64,000 nucleotides of DNA from Novosphingobium sp. SG707 (GCF_012275515.1 NZ_JAAZQL010000003.1:564833-628832); one strand, 5' to 3'; shown: positions 47,369 through 58,246, counted from the first letter of the stretch. Notes: generated from the sequence alone by a model not told the origin. Made by a program: numbers and translations.

Positions 47369-48319
47369 GCGGCTCATCACCAGATCCATGGCCGTTGCAA
47401 AGGCCCGCGCATTGTCAGGGTGAACCATCAACAGGTCGCTTTGTTCGCGCGGCAGGCTGTGGACGATCTCCAGCGGCTTGTCCTCATAATGCAGCGCGTC
47501 GAGCCAGTCATAGCTGTTGAACATGCGGATCGGCACATAGCCCGCGACCACGAAACGGTCGAACAGCGCGGGCCATGCGCCATCCTCGGACGGCGTCGCC
47601 TCGACCGCCAGCGTCGGGCGGCGGGGGAAGCGGTCGATCTGGTCAAGGAACTGATTGAGCACGGGCACCTCGGCCCCCTCGATGTCGATCTTGATGAAGG
47701 AGCAATCAGCGCATTCCTGCGCGCTCAGCACCTGATCGAGCGGCAGGGCTTTCACCTTGGCCCCGCTCGTGCGATGCGCGCCGGGCAGCAGGCTGGTCAT
47801 GCCGATGTTGCTCTGCGGTCCTTCATAAATGGTCAGTTCGCCCGCCTGCGCCGCCACCGCGCAGCCGCGCACATCGACATTGGTGGCCCCGTTGCGCGCG
47901 CTGTTGGCTCGCCCATATTCGGCCAGTCGTGGCAGGGCCTCAACCGCGACCACCCGCCCGTCAGGGCCGGCCAACTGGCTGAACATCAACGTATAATAGC
48001 CGATGTTTGCGCCAATATCGACAATCACCGTCCCCGGCTCGATCAGATGTTTCATCAGCGCCGTCATATGCGGCTCCCACAGGCCGAAATGCAGGATGCT
48101 GGCCTGAATGAGGTCGCCCGCCTCACAATCGAAACTGGCGCCAAACACGGTAGTGGCGCGGCTCCGGGGAAAGAAGCGGTTGTACACGCGCTTGTAAAAA
48201 CGCAGCAAGGTGCGCTCACCCCAAGGCACACAGGCAATGGCTTTGAGCAAAAGGCCCGGATTGGGTTTTAATTCTTTCGCGGCGATGCCGATGCCGCCCA
48301 TTGCCAAGGAAACAGCCAC
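47357..48319 (-). CDS. FkbM-family SAM-dependent methyltransferase
   Basis: 320 residues. The SAM-binding motif VIVDIGANIGYYTLMFSQLAG and the following VVAVEALPRLAEYGRAN, plus FIKIDIEGAEVPVLNQF, are diagnostic of FkbM methyltransferases. Members methylate hydroxyls of sugars or other small residues. In this setting (next to a glycan acyltransferase and ligase) a sugar O-methylation is plausible but not shown. Its stop codon lies within the 3' end of the convergent acyltransferase gene. Confidence 0.9.
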   Translation of the reverse strand: MAVSLAMGGIGIAAKELKPNPGLLLKAIACVPWGERTLLRFYKRVYNRFFPRSRATTVFGASFDCEAGDLIQASILHFGLWEPHMTALMKHLIEPGTVIVDIGANIGYYTLMFSQLAGPDGRVVAVEALPRLAEYGRANSARNGATNVDVRGCAVAAQAGELTIYEGPQSNIGMTSLLPGAHRTSGAKVKALPLDQVLSAQECADCSFIKIDIEGAEVPVLNQFLDQIDRFPRRPTLAVEATPSEDGAWPALFDRFVVAGYVPIRMFNSYDWLDALHYEDKPLEIVHSLPREQSDLLMVHPDNARAFATAMDLVMSRSSR

Positions 48320-48449
48320 GTTACTCTCCTGTTCTTAGGTGAGCACGTGGCTATCATGCGGGTAATTACTGGTGTAGACTCGTTAACCATGGTGCATTTT
48401 TACTGTGCCGAATCGTAACACGGGCCTTTTTACACGGAATAGCGCCGAA

Positions 48450-49679
48450 TCAACGCGATGCGTGCTGGGCCATCCATTCCTCGACCACTGGGGCGATCCT
48501 TCCGCGCCATTTGCTGCCGTTGAAAATGCCGTAATGGCCCACGCTCTCGGCCAACAGATAGCGCTTGTTGGCCTCGGGCAGGTTATGCGCCAGCGTCAGC
48601 GCGGCGCGGGTCTGGCCGATGCCCGAAATATCATCGCGCTCGCCCTCGACCGCCAGCAGCGCGGTGTCGGTGATCGCGCCCAGATCGATCGGCTTGCCGC
48701 GATGGACAAATTCGCCCTTGGGCAGCGAATGCTTTTGGAACACATGCTCGATGGTCTGAAGATAGAAATCCGAGGTCATGTCGCAGACGCTGCGATATTC
48801 CTCATAGAAACCCTTGGTGGCATCCGCGCTGTCGCCGTCGCCTTCGACCAGATGCTTGAACATCTGCCAATGGCTCATCATGTGCGAATGCAGGTTCATG
48901 CTGATGAAGCCGGCAAGCTGCAGAAAGCCGGGGTAAACCTTGCGCCCGGCGCCGGGGTAATGCAGCGGAACCTGCGCGATCACATGATGTTCGAACCAGC
49001 TGAGCGGACGCGTGACGGCCACGTCATTAACGCTGGTGGGCGCCTCGCGCGTGTCCACCGGGCCGCCCATCATGGTCAGCGTCAGCGGGCGGCATGGGTG
49101 CTTGTTCGCGCCCATGATCGCCGTTGCCGCATAGGCCGGGACCGAAGGCTGGCACACGGCCAGCATATGCGTGTTGGGCCCGATAAATTCGAGATAGCCG
49201 ATCAGATAGTCGATATAATCGTCCAGATCGAAGCGCCCGGCCTCCATCGGCACCATCTTCGCATCGGCCCAATCAGTGATGTAAACCACCGCGCGTTCCA
49301 TCATCCGCGCCACCGTCCCGCGCAGCAGCGTGGCATAGTGCCCGCTCATCGGCGCGACGATCAGCAGTTTGGGCGCATCGGCAGGCAGGCCGTCATGGCT
49401 GAAGCGCAGCAGATTGCCGAAGGGGCGGTGCTGGACAATGGCCTCCGTCACGCCATGCGAGACGCCATCGACGGTCACGGTCTCAATGTCGAAATTGGGT
49501 TTGCCCCGCGGCATCGCGGCATGGGAAAAAACATCCAAAGCCGAGGCCATCACCTGTCCCAGACCCAGCGCGGCCATCGGATTGGCCGGATTCGTCAGTG
49601 TTTCGGCCATCACCGAGGCCCAGGCGCTGGCGCCCGAAAGAAGGCTGCGTTGCATTTCATAAGCGTTGTATAACATCAA
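48450..49679 (-). CDS. phaZ: Intracellular polyhydroxyalkanoate depolymerase
   Basis: 409 residues, typical for the PhaZ/DepA family. The nucleophile region reads MLAVCQPSVPAYAAT: a Cys replaces the Ser of the lipase box, as in Cupriavidus PhaZ1, where this Cys is the catalytic residue. Other landmarks are APMSGHYATLLRGTV, VYITDWADAKMVP, and the C-terminal VGHYGIFNGSKWRG with the catalytic His. It degrades intracellular PHB granules. No PHA synthase is present in the window. Confidence 0.94.
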   Translation of the reverse strand: MMLYNAYEMQRSLLSGASAWASVMAETLTNPANPMAALGLGQVMASALDVFSHAAMPRGKPNFDIETVTVDGVSHGVTEAIVQHRPFGNLLRFSHDGLPADAPKLLIVAPMSGHYATLLRGTVARMMERAVVYITDWADAKMVPMEAGRFDLDDYIDYLIGYLEFIGPNTHMLAVCQPSVPAYAATAIMGANKHPCRPLTLTMMGGPVDTREAPTSVNDVAVTRPLSWFEHHVIAQVPLHYPGAGRKVYPGFLQLAGFISMNLHSHMMSHWQMFKHLVEGDGDSADATKGFYEEYRSVCDMTSDFYLQTIEHVFQKHSLPKGEFVHRGKPIDLGAITDTALLAVEGERDDISGIGQTRAALTLAHNLPEANKRYLLAESVGHYGIFNGSKWRGRIAPVVEEWMAQHASR

Positions 49680-49876
49680 CTTATCCCTTGCGCGGCGTCA
49701 TGGTGGGGGAATACGCCATCGGCTTGTTGTCATACATATCGCCATATTCCTTCAATGTTGCAATCCGACCTGGGCCTACTATTCAGTAGTCGGAGCAATC
49801 TGACCCCCTCATCTTGCTAACCATTCTTTGCTTGCCCGGTTCCAAACCGCCTAAAAATCCTATAGGGCGCTGGCCC

Positions 49877-51739
49877 ATGTCTGCGAGCCAAGCCGAAGCA
49901 ACCGTTGCCCCCGCCCCGATGCCATCCGGCGCGCAAGATAGCGCCAATGGCGAGGCCGCCGTTTCCCCCAAACCGTCCAAGGATCTGGGCCCGCTGCGCA
50001 TGGTGTGGCGCGCGGCGGTGGCCTATCCGGGGCGGCTGGCGATGGCGGGGGCGGCGCTGATCGTCACCTCGGCCACCACGGCCAGCGTGCCATGGGGGTT
50101 CCGCCAAGTGGTGGACAAAGGCTTTTCGCGCGGGAGCGATCCGGCGACCATCGACCGCTGGTTCGAAACCCTGCTGGCGATGGTGGTGGTGCTGGCCATC
50201 GGCACGGCGGTGCGCTTCTTCAACGTCTCCTGGCTGGGCGAGCGCGTGGTGGCCGATGTCCGGCTGGCCGTTCAGCGCAACCTGCTGCGCCAACCGCCCA
50301 GCTTCTTTGAGGAAAACAGCCCCAAGGAAATCTCCAGCCGCATGACCGCCGACACCGCGCTCATCGAACAGGTGGTGGGCACGACGGTGTCGGTGGCGCT
50401 GCGCAATGCGATCACGGCGATTGTCGGCATTGCCATCCTCTTTTTCCTTGCGCCCAAGCTGACGGGGATGCTGGTGATCGCCATTCCGGTGGTGGTGGGG
50501 CCGATCGTGTGGTTCGGGCGGCGTCTGCGCCGCGAATCGCGATCCAGCCAGGACCGCATCGCCGACATCGGCGCGATGGTGACCGAGGTGCTGGGCGCGG
50601 CGCGTATTGTGCAAGCCTTCAATCAGGAAGCGCGCGAGAGCGACCGTTTCGCCGCCGCCGTCGAGCGCAGCTTTGGCACCGCGCTGCGCAGGATCAAGAT
50701 CCGCTCGACCATGACCAGTGTGGTGACGCTTCTGGTGCTGGGTTCGCTGGTGCTGCTGATGTGGCGCGGGGCGGCGGGCGTGGCCAGCGGCGAGATTTCG
50801 GGCGGGATCATTGCCCAATTCGTGCTGACGGGCGCATTGGTGGCGGGGGCCTTTGGCTCGTTGACCGAGGTGTATGGCGATCTGGTGCGTGCGGCGGGGG
50901 CGGCAAGCCGTCTGTCCGAATTGCTTAACGAGCGGCCCGCGATTGCGCCGCCCGCCAAGCCGATTGCTCTGCCGAGCCCCGCGCGCGGCCAGATCAGCTT
51001 TGAGAACGTGACCTTCCGCTATCCCACTCGCCCCGAAGTGGCGGCGCTGGCCAATTTCGACCTCAAGGTCGAGCCGGGCGAGACGGTGGCGATTGTCGGC
51101 CCTTCGGGGGCGGGCAAATCGACGATCTTCCAACTGGCCGAACGTTTCTATGATCCGCAGGGCGGGGCGATCAAGCTGGACGGCGTGCCTTTGACGGGCG
51201 CCGATCCGGCCGAGATCCGCCAGCGTATGGCGCTGGTGCCGCAGGAAGGCGTGCTGTTTGCCGCCAGCGCGCGCGACAATCTGCGCTATGGCAATTGGGA
51301 CGCCAGCGACGAGGCGATCTGGGAAGCGGCCCGCGCGGCCAATGCGGAGGGCTTCCTGCGCGATCTGCCCGAGGGGCTGGACACATTCCTTGGCGAAAAC
51401 GGCGCGCGCCTCTCGGGCGGTCAGCGTCAGCGCATGGCGATTGCCCGCGCGATCCTGCGCGATGCGCCGATCCTGCTGCTCGACGAGGCCACCAGCGCGC
51501 TGGATGCCGAAAGCGAGCGTCTGGTGCAGGATGCGCTCGACCGTCTGATGCAGGGGCGCACCACGCTGGTCATCGCCCATCGGCTGGCCACCGTGCGTCA
51601 GGCCGACCGCATTGTCGTGATGGAGGGCGGGCGCATCGTCGAGCTGGGCCGCCACGAGGAATTGACGCAGGCGGGCGGACTTTATGCCCGCCTTGCAAGT
51701 TTGCAATTTGACGAACGCGCCTTTGCAGGCGAAGCGTAA
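49877..51739 (+). CDS. MsbA-like ABC exporter (fused permease and ATPase)
   Basis: 620 residues from the ATG at 49877; the open frame begins at 49814. The six-helix permease (about residues 40-330) is followed by the ATPase: Walker A VGPSGAGKST, Q-loop VPQEGVLFA, signature LSGGQRQRM, Walker B LLLDEATSALD, and the H-loop VIAHRL. This is a half-transporter that forms a homodimer. The substrate is probably a lipid or lipid-linked compound but cannot be fixed; the uppP gene follows 34 bases downstream. It is divergent from phaZ. Confidence 0.9.
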   Translation: MSASQAEATVAPAPMPSGAQDSANGEAAVSPKPSKDLGPLRMVWRAAVAYPGRLAMAGAALIVTSATTASVPWGFRQVVDKGFSRGSDPATIDRWFETLLAMVVVLAIGTAVRFFNVSWLGERVVADVRLAVQRNLLRQPPSFFEENSPKEISSRMTADTALIEQVVGTTVSVALRNAITAIVGIAILFFLAPKLTGMLVIAIPVVVGPIVWFGRRLRRESRSSQDRIADIGAMVTEVLGAARIVQAFNQEARESDRFAAAVERSFGTALRRIKIRSTMTSVVTLLVLGSLVLLMWRGAAGVASGEISGGIIAQFVLTGALVAGAFGSLTEVYGDLVRAAGAASRLSELLNERPAIAPPAKPIALPSPARGQISFENVTFRYPTRPEVAALANFDLKVEPGETVAIVGPSGAGKSTIFQLAERFYDPQGGAIKLDGVPLTGADPAEIRQRMALVPQEGVLFAASARDNLRYGNWDASDEAIWEAARAANAEGFLRDLPEGLDTFLGENGARLSGGQRQRMAIARAILRDAPILLLDEATSALDAESERLVQDALDRLMQGRTTLVIAHRLATVRQADRIVVMEGGRIVELGRHEELTQAGGLYARLASLQFDERAFAGEA

Positions 51740-51773
51740 TTTCCTCCTCTCCCGCGAATTTTAAGGACATCTC

Positions 51774-52589
51774 ATGCCCTTGCTAGTCACCGCCATCCTG
51801 CTCGGCATCGTCGAAGGTCTGACGGAATTTCTGCCTGTTTCCTCCACCGGCCACCTGATTCTTGCCGCCAAGCTGTTCGGCTATGACGATGCGCAATGGT
51901 CGGTGTTCAACATCGTGATCCAGCTGGGCGCGATTCTGGCCGTGGTGGTGCTGTATTGGCGCACGTTCTGGGCGGTGGGTCTGGGGCTGATTCGCGGCGA
52001 AAAGACCGCGATCCAGTTCGTCATCAACCTGCTGGTGGCCTTTATCCCGGCGGTGGTGCTGGGGCTGATCTTCAAGAAAAAGATCGACATCCTGCTCGAA
52101 AGCCCGATGGTGGTGGCATGGGCGCTGGTGGTGGGCGGCGTGGCGATCATCGCCGTCGAACGCTTTGCCAAGGGCGGCGATTATGTCGGCATCGGGCAAC
52201 TGCCGGTGTCCAAGTGCTTCGGCGTGGGGCTGATGCAATGTCTGGCCATGGTGCCGGGCGTGTCGCGTTCGGGCGCAACGATCATGGGCGCGCTGTGCAT
52301 GGGCATCAACCGTTCGACGGCCGCCGAATTCAGCTTCTTCCTTGCCATTCCCACCATGCTGGGCGCGACCGTGCTGCAATTGGCCAGCCACCGTCATGAA
52401 CTGGCGGCGGGCACCTCGGCCGTGGGCATGAGCGAGATCGCGGTGGGCTTTGTCGTGTCCTTCGTGGTGGCGCTGGCCGTCATCAAGGGCTTTGTCACCT
52501 ATATCAGCCGCCGTGGCTTCACGCCCTTTGCCATCTATCGCATCATCGCGGGCGCGGTGGCGATCTATGCGCTGGGCCATATGGGATAA
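51774..52589 (+). CDS. uppP: Undecaprenyl-diphosphatase
   Basis: 271 residues. It has the BacA/UppP motifs EGLTEFLPVSSTGHLIL near the N-terminus and PGVSRSGATIMGALCMGINRSTAAEFSF in the middle, with the catalytic Glu and Arg/Ser residues in them. It recycles the lipid carrier used for peptidoglycan and for all Wzy-type glycans in this window by hydrolysing undecaprenyl-PP to undecaprenyl-P. Confidence 0.96.
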   Translation: MPLLVTAILLGIVEGLTEFLPVSSTGHLILAAKLFGYDDAQWSVFNIVIQLGAILAVVVLYWRTFWAVGLGLIRGEKTAIQFVINLLVAFIPAVVLGLIFKKKIDILLESPMVVAWALVVGGVAIIAVERFAKGGDYVGIGQLPVSKCFGVGLMQCLAMVPGVSRSGATIMGALCMGINRSTAAEFSFFLAIPTMLGATVLQLASHRHELAAGTSAVGMSEIAVGFVVSFVVALAVIKGFVTYISRRGFTPFAIYRIIAGAVAIYALGHMG

Positions 52590-52699
52590 ATGCGCCGGTC
52601 CGGCCTGAAAATCCCGCGAGCCGATTATCGGGCCGCCAAAAAGACCCATAAGTGTTTGCGCAGGTTTGTAGTATCCTTGAACCGGAAAGGATTCGCGCC

Positions 52700-52978
52700 A
52701 TGACCCTGCTTGCCCTTTTGCTGATCGGTGCTGTTGTCGGCCTGCTGACCGGAGCCTTGCTGCGCCGCGTGGGGATTATCACGCGGCTGGCCGATATGGG
52801 CTTTGGGATGATCGGAGCCTTTGTGGTGGGTGCGATGGGCTCCGGCGCGCTGTTGCAGGGGCTGGACCGCACCTATGCCGCCTTTGCCGCCGTGGGGGCT
52901 GCGGGGCTGGTGGTGCTGGTTCATGTCGCCTCGGCGCTGCTGCGGCCGGTTCACACCAAATATTACAAGCGCCGATAG
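52700..52978 (+). CDS. GlsB/YeaQ/YmgE-like small membrane protein
   Basis: 92 residues from the ATG at 52700; the open frame begins at 52652. It has three hydrophobic segments (TLLALLLIGAVVGLLTGALL; DMGFGMIGAFVVGAMG; FAAVGAAGLVVLVHVASALL). The Gly-rich helix pattern GxxxGxxxG and the sequence GFGMIGAFVVGAMGSGAL are typical of transglycosylase-associated/stress membrane proteins. The function is not known. Confidence 0.72.
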   Translation: MTLLALLLIGAVVGLLTGALLRRVGIITRLADMGFGMIGAFVVGAMGSGALLQGLDRTYAAFAAVGAAGLVVLVHVASALLRPVHTKYYKRR

Positions 52979-53137
52979 GCAAGTCGCGCTTGACTCTGCG
53001 CCCCGGCTAAAGCATGGGGCCACCCTCTTGCCACGCGGCGCATAAGGTGCAGCTTGGCTCATGTGAATTTTGCCCTGGTTGGCGCGCCGCTGTCTCAGCG
53101 ATGCAAGGACCGGGTCTGGAACAATTAGGAAAGTGTC

Positions 53138-53305
53138 ATGGCAAAGCCCGCAACCGTCAAGATCCGTCTGGTTTCCAGCGCCAACACCGGCTTCTTCTAT
53201 GTGACCAAGAAGAACCCGCGCAACACCACGGAAAAGTTCAGCTTCCGCAAGTATGATCCCGTTGCCCGCAAGCACGTGGAATTCAAGGAAGCCAAGATCA
53301 AGTAA
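53138..53305 (+). CDS. rpmG: 50S ribosomal protein L33
   Basis: 55 residues starting [20 protein letters not shown] and containing [20 protein letters not shown] and a basic end. It is the zinc-free (C-minus) form: the two Cys pairs of the zinc-binding version are absent. A GGA site precedes the ATG. The gene stands alone between a small membrane protein gene and lolA. Confidence 0.97.
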   Translation: MAKPATVKIRLVSSANTGFFYVTKKNPRNTTEKFSFRKYDPVARKHVEFKEAKIK

Positions 53306-53347
53306 GATTCAGGAGCGGTTCAAGCCGGCGCTGTTATAAGCGCGGGC

Positions 53348-54040
53348 ATGAAAAACGCTCAGACCTTACCGAATCGCCGGGTGGCGCGTCGCATGACGTT
53401 GCGCCTGGCCATGGGGCTGCTGGTTGCGGGACCGGCGGCCCTTTCGCTTGCCGCTCCAGCCCCCGCGATGGCCAATGCAGTGGGGGCCAATGGCTCGGCC
53501 CAGATCGATCAGGCCGTTGCGGCCCTGCGCGGGATCGACACGCTGCGCGCCAACTTCGTGCAGCGCTCCGAGGCCACCGGCCAGCAGGTGACCGGCGTGC
53601 TGAGCCTGAAGCGGCCCGGCAAAATCCGTTTCCAGTATCAGCGCGGCTATCCGGTGCTGATCATTTCGGACGGCAAGGCGCTGACCATTATCGATTCGGA
53701 GGTCAAGCAGACCCAGCGCTGGCCGATCGGCAAGAGCCCGATGGGCGCGCTGCTGAACCCGGCCAAGGACGTGGCGCAATATGGCACGCTGCTGCCCAGC
53801 CTCGACCCCCATGTCACCAACATCCGCGTGACCGACCGCATGCACCCCGAGTATGGCGTCATGACGCTCAGCTTTGCCCATAAGGCCGGTGTGCCGGGCG
53901 GGATGGAGCTGGTGGGATGGCAGACCGTGGACGCGCAGAATCGGCGCACCACGATTATCCTTTCGGGCCACCAATATGGCGTGGATCTGGGGGATGATCT
54001 GTTCAAATATCTCGACATCAGGCCCAATGTCCGGCGCTGA
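53348..54040 (+). CDS. lolA: LolA-family outer-membrane lipoprotein carrier protein
   Basis: 230 residues with a signal peptide (MTLRLAMGLLVAGPAALSLAAPAPAMA). The mature part shows the LolA fold signature: LRGIDTLRANFVQRSEATGQQVTGVLSLKRPGKIRFQY, then VLIISDGKALTIID and a C-terminal EYGVMTLSFAHKAG. The usual role is to carry lipoproteins from LolCDE to the outer membrane. Some Alphaproteobacteria have more than one LolA-like protein, so the symbol is slightly uncertain. Confidence 0.88.
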   Translation: MKNAQTLPNRRVARRMTLRLAMGLLVAGPAALSLAAPAPAMANAVGANGSAQIDQAVAALRGIDTLRANFVQRSEATGQQVTGVLSLKRPGKIRFQYQRGYPVLIISDGKALTIIDSEVKQTQRWPIGKSPMGALLNPAKDVAQYGTLLPSLDPHVTNIRVTDRMHPEYGVMTLSFAHKAGVPGGMELVGWQTVDAQNRRTTIILSGHQYGVDLGDDLFKYLDIRPNVRR

Positions 54041-54224
54041 TACGCTTAAATGTCATTGCTGTGACAATCTGCGACAATGCTGCCGATCCTGTTCATAAGG
54101 CAGCAAGGCAAGCGGGCCTATACAGGTCTTCGACAAGGCGGACGAGTTGGTGGGTTTTCCCCCCTGTTGCCCACATCTCTAACGAGATCCGCATGTCAGC
54201 GTGACGAACGCACACACGAACCCT

Positions 54225-54262
54225 CGCTCCCCATGCCCCCGGGGAGCGGGGGTTTTCTTTTT
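54225..54262 (+). terminator. Intrinsic terminator downstream of lolA
   Basis: CGCTCCCC (54225-54232) pairs with GGGGAGCG (54241-54248) and is followed by GGGGTTTTCTTTTT. It lies between lolA and xth. The 185 bases between lolA and the hairpin hold no gene that I can support. Confidence 0.75.
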
Positions 54263-54323
54263 GCGGCCTGTTGAGAAAAAATGCGGTGCCACTTTCGGGC
54301 GCGATGCTTTATGGGCTGCGCGC

Positions 54324-55112
54324 ATGATCTCTATCGCTACATGGAACATCAACTCGGTGCGGCTGCGTATGCCGCTGGTCGAACGCTATCTGAAGGAGCA
54401 TGGGCCCGATGTCCTGTGCCTTCAGGAAATCAAGACAGTGGCCGAGTTGTTCCCCGCGCAGGCCTTTGCCGATCTGGGCTACACCTATCAGGCGGTGCAT
54501 GGTCAGAAGGGCTATCACGGCGTGGCCACGGTCGCGCGGATTCCCTTTACCGAAGTCTCGCGTCACGACTGGCAGGCCAATGGCGAGGCGCGCCATGTGG
54601 GCGTCCGGCTGAGCGACAGCGGCGTGGTGGTCGAGAATGTCTATATCCCGGCGGGCGGCGACGAGCCTGACCGCGAAATCAACCCCAAGTTCGGCCAGAA
54701 GCTCGATTTCCTGGCCCGCATGACCGAGTGGGCCGGGACGGTGAAGGACCCCACGATCATCCTTGGCGATTTCAACATTGCCCCGCTGGAAAGCGATGTG
54801 TGGAGCCATAAGGCGCTGCTCAAGGTGGTCAGCCATACACCGATCGAGGTCGAGACGCTGGCACGTTTCAAGGCCGCGCATGATTTCGTCGATATCGGTC
54901 GCCAGCTGATCGCCGCGCCCGAGCGTTACTATTCCTGGTGGTCCTATCGCGCCAAGGACTGGCGCGTGAACGACAAGGGCCGCCGCCTCGACCATATCTG
55001 GGGCTCGCCCAGCGTGGCGGCGCAGGCCCGCGCGCATCGCGTGCTGGAAGATGCGCGCAATTGGGAAAAATGCTCGGACCACGTGCCGCTGATCACCGAG
55101 TTCGATCTGTAA
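54324..55112 (+). CDS. xth: Exodeoxyribonuclease III
   Basis: 262 residues from the ATG at 54324; the frame is open upstream but that part overlaps the terminator. Endonuclease/exonuclease/phosphatase motifs are visible: ATWNINSVRLR, CLQEIK with the metal-binding Glu, GDFNIAP, DHIWGS and the final CSDHVPLI. It acts as an AP endonuclease and 3'-repair enzyme in base excision repair, like Ung encoded 20 kb away. The stop overlaps the next start by one base (TAATG). Confidence 0.94.
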   Translation: MISIATWNINSVRLRMPLVERYLKEHGPDVLCLQEIKTVAELFPAQAFADLGYTYQAVHGQKGYHGVATVARIPFTEVSRHDWQANGEARHVGVRLSDSGVVVENVYIPAGGDEPDREINPKFGQKLDFLARMTEWAGTVKDPTIILGDFNIAPLESDVWSHKALLKVVSHTPIEVETLARFKAAHDFVDIGRQLIAAPERYYSWWSYRAKDWRVNDKGRRLDHIWGSPSVAAQARAHRVLEDARNWEKCSDHVPLITEFDL

Positions 55113-56161
55113 TGAGCGCGACGCGGCGGGTTGCGCGGGCGCTCGATGCGCTGCGCCATGGCTGGGCGGTGCGGGTGGGGCCTTGGGTGCTGCTGCCGGC
55201 CGAAACCGGCTTTGGCGCCGAGTATTCCGCGCGCCGGATGCTGATTTCCGCCGCGCGGGCCGCCACGCTTAAACTCGCCAACCAGCGCGATGCGGCAGAG
55301 CCGGAAAGCCCGGTGCTGATTCGCGGGGCCGAGCCTTTCGATCTCGCGCTTGCCCGCGCGATGGGCGATCCGGCGCTCGATCTGGCCAATCCGCTCAAGG
55401 GGCCGTTTCTGGCCGAGCCGATTGCCGATTATGACAGCGCGGTGGCCGCGATGGAACTGGCGCGTCTGGCGGGCGTCCTGCCCGCCTTCCTCGTCGACCC
55501 CTGCGGGGTTGAGGAAGCGCAGGAGGTTTCCGCGCAGGATCTGGAGGACTGGAAAGATCCGCGCCACCTGAGCATCGCCTCGCGCGCGCGCCTGCCCGTC
55601 TCGGTGTGCGAGAGCGCCGAGATCGTCGCCTTCCGCGCGCTCGATGATCTGCGCGAACATGTCGCCCTCGTGCTGGGGCGGCAGAGCGCGGACCGGGTGC
55701 CTTTGGTGCGGCTCCATTCCGAATGCCTGACGGGCGATGTGCTGGGCAGTTTGAAATGCGATTGCGGGCCGCAGCTTGATGCGGCCCTTGCCGCTATGGC
55801 GGATGAGGCCAATGACGGCGGCTGGGGTGTGCTGCTCTATCTGCGTCAGGAAGGGCGGGGCATTGGCCTCGTCAACAAGCTGCGCGCCTATCAGCTTCAG
55901 GATCAGGGCTTTGACACGGTGGATGCGAACCAGCGCCTCGGCCTGCCCAATGAGGCGCGCGATTTTCCGGTGGCGGCGCGGATGCTCGAACTGCTGGGCG
56001 TGCATGGAATCCGGTTGATGACCAACAATCCGGCCAAGGTGGAAACCTTGAAATCGGTGGGCGTCAATGTGATCGAGCGCGTGGCCCATGCCTTGCCCGC
56101 CAATCCGCACAATGCGCGCTATCTGGCCACCAAGCGGGACCGTTCGGGCCATTTTCTTTAA
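55112..56161 (+). CDS. ribA: GTP cyclohydrolase II with N-terminal RibB-like extension
   Basis: 349 residues. The C-terminal ~190 residues are GTP cyclohydrolase II: zinc ligands in SECLTGDVLGSLKCDCG, then YLRQEGRGIGLVNKLRAYQLQ and GIRLMTNNPAKVETL. It opens the GTP ring in the first step of riboflavin synthesis. The first ~150 residues (RALDALRHGWAVRVGPWVLLPAETG...) resemble the DHBP synthase (RibB) fold but lack the usual metal-binding and catalytic motifs as far as I can see, so this part is probably not active. The gene starts one base inside the xth stop. Confidence 0.9.
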   Translation: MSATRRVARALDALRHGWAVRVGPWVLLPAETGFGAEYSARRMLISAARAATLKLANQRDAAEPESPVLIRGAEPFDLALARAMGDPALDLANPLKGPFLAEPIADYDSAVAAMELARLAGVLPAFLVDPCGVEEAQEVSAQDLEDWKDPRHLSIASRARLPVSVCESAEIVAFRALDDLREHVALVLGRQSADRVPLVRLHSECLTGDVLGSLKCDCGPQLDAALAAMADEANDGGWGVLLYLRQEGRGIGLVNKLRAYQLQDQGFDTVDANQRLGLPNEARDFPVAARMLELLGVHGIRLMTNNPAKVETLKSVGVNVIERVAHALPANPHNARYLATKRDRSGHFL

Positions 56162-56172
56162 CAGGCGCGCCG

Positions 56173-57072
56173 TCAATCCCGATACCGAAGGGCCTCGACC
56201 AGCAAGGCAAACGCCGGTGAGGCCTGACGGCGGCTGGGGTAATAGAGGTGGTATCCGGCAAACGGCGGGCACCAGTCCTCCAGCACCCGCACCAGACGAC
56301 CCGATGCCACGCTGTCATGCACGATGTCATCCACCGTCATGGCCAGCCCCATGCTCGCCTCGGCGGCCTGCAGCACCATGCTCGATCCGCCAAAGGTCAA
56401 TTGTCCCTCGACGCGGACATTCATCACCCGGCCCTCTTTTTCAAATTCCCAGGCATAGAGGCCCCCGCTGCTGGCCATGCGCAGGTTGATGCAATTGTGC
56501 TGGGCCAGTTCCTGCGGGGTTTGGGGGACGGGATGGAGGGCGAAATAGTCGGGCGAACCGACACAGGCCATGCGCAGCGAAGGCCCGATGCGCACCGCGA
56601 TCATGTCGCGCGCAATTGCCTCGCCCAATCGGATGCCCGCGTCGAAACGTTCCTCGACAATATCGACAAAGCCGTTGTTGATGCTGACCTCGACGTGGAT
56701 GTCGGGATAAAGCGGCAGGATGCGGGTAAGGGCGGGCCAGAGCAGGCTGCGCGCGGCATGTTCGGAGGCGGTGATGCGGATATTGCCTGCGGGCCGCTCG
56801 CGCATCTGGGTGATCTCGCCGATCCCGGCGCCGATCTGATCGAGCGCGGGGCCGATCACCGCCACCAGTCGTTCGCCCGCCTCGGTGGGGGAAACCGAGC
56901 GCGTGGTGCGCGTCAGCAGGCGCACCCCCATTTTGGCCTCCAGCCGCCGCATCGTGTGGCTCAATGCCGATTGCGACACGCCCAGCTTGGCCGCCGCGCG
57001 GGTAAAGCTGCGCTCTTCGGACACCACCAGAAAGGCGGCCAGATCGGCCAGATCGTTGCGATCAACCGCCAT
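56173..57072 (-). CDS. LysR-family transcriptional regulator
   Basis: 299 residues. The winged-helix domain is clear: LAAFLVVSEERSFTRAAAKLGVSQSALSHTMRRLE, followed by VRLLTRTTRSVSPTEAGERL. The effector-binding domain follows (GNIRITASEHAARSLLWPAL). It lies 104 bases downstream of the aldo/keto reductase gene on the same strand and may regulate it; LysR genes and their targets are more often divergent, so this is uncertain. Confidence 0.92.
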   Translation of the reverse strand: MAVDRNDLADLAAFLVVSEERSFTRAAAKLGVSQSALSHTMRRLEAKMGVRLLTRTTRSVSPTEAGERLVAVIGPALDQIGAGIGEITQMRERPAGNIRITASEHAARSLLWPALTRILPLYPDIHVEVSINNGFVDIVEERFDAGIRLGEAIARDMIAVRIGPSLRMACVGSPDYFALHPVPQTPQELAQHNCINLRMASSGGLYAWEFEKEGRVMNVRVEGQLTFGGSSMVLQAAEASMGLAMTVDDIVHDSVASGRLVRVLEDWCPPFAGYHLYYPSRRQASPAFALLVEALRYRD

Positions 57073-57176
57073 GTCGGGCTTTCCTCCCCTTGCCGTTTAA
57101 ACCCGGAGAGGCATAGGCCGCCGCGCCGCCAAAGGCCATGGTCAAGACCATCTCGCGATGATCTTGACTTTATGGC

Positions 57177-58211
<1,035 letters not shown>

Positions 58212-58246
58212 TTAGCTCAAACGGCTTATGAGGATTAGCAGGGGAT

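Noticed and set aside
49817..51706. 629-codon open frame antisense to the ABC exporter
   Set aside because: Shadow of a well supported gene; no motifs.
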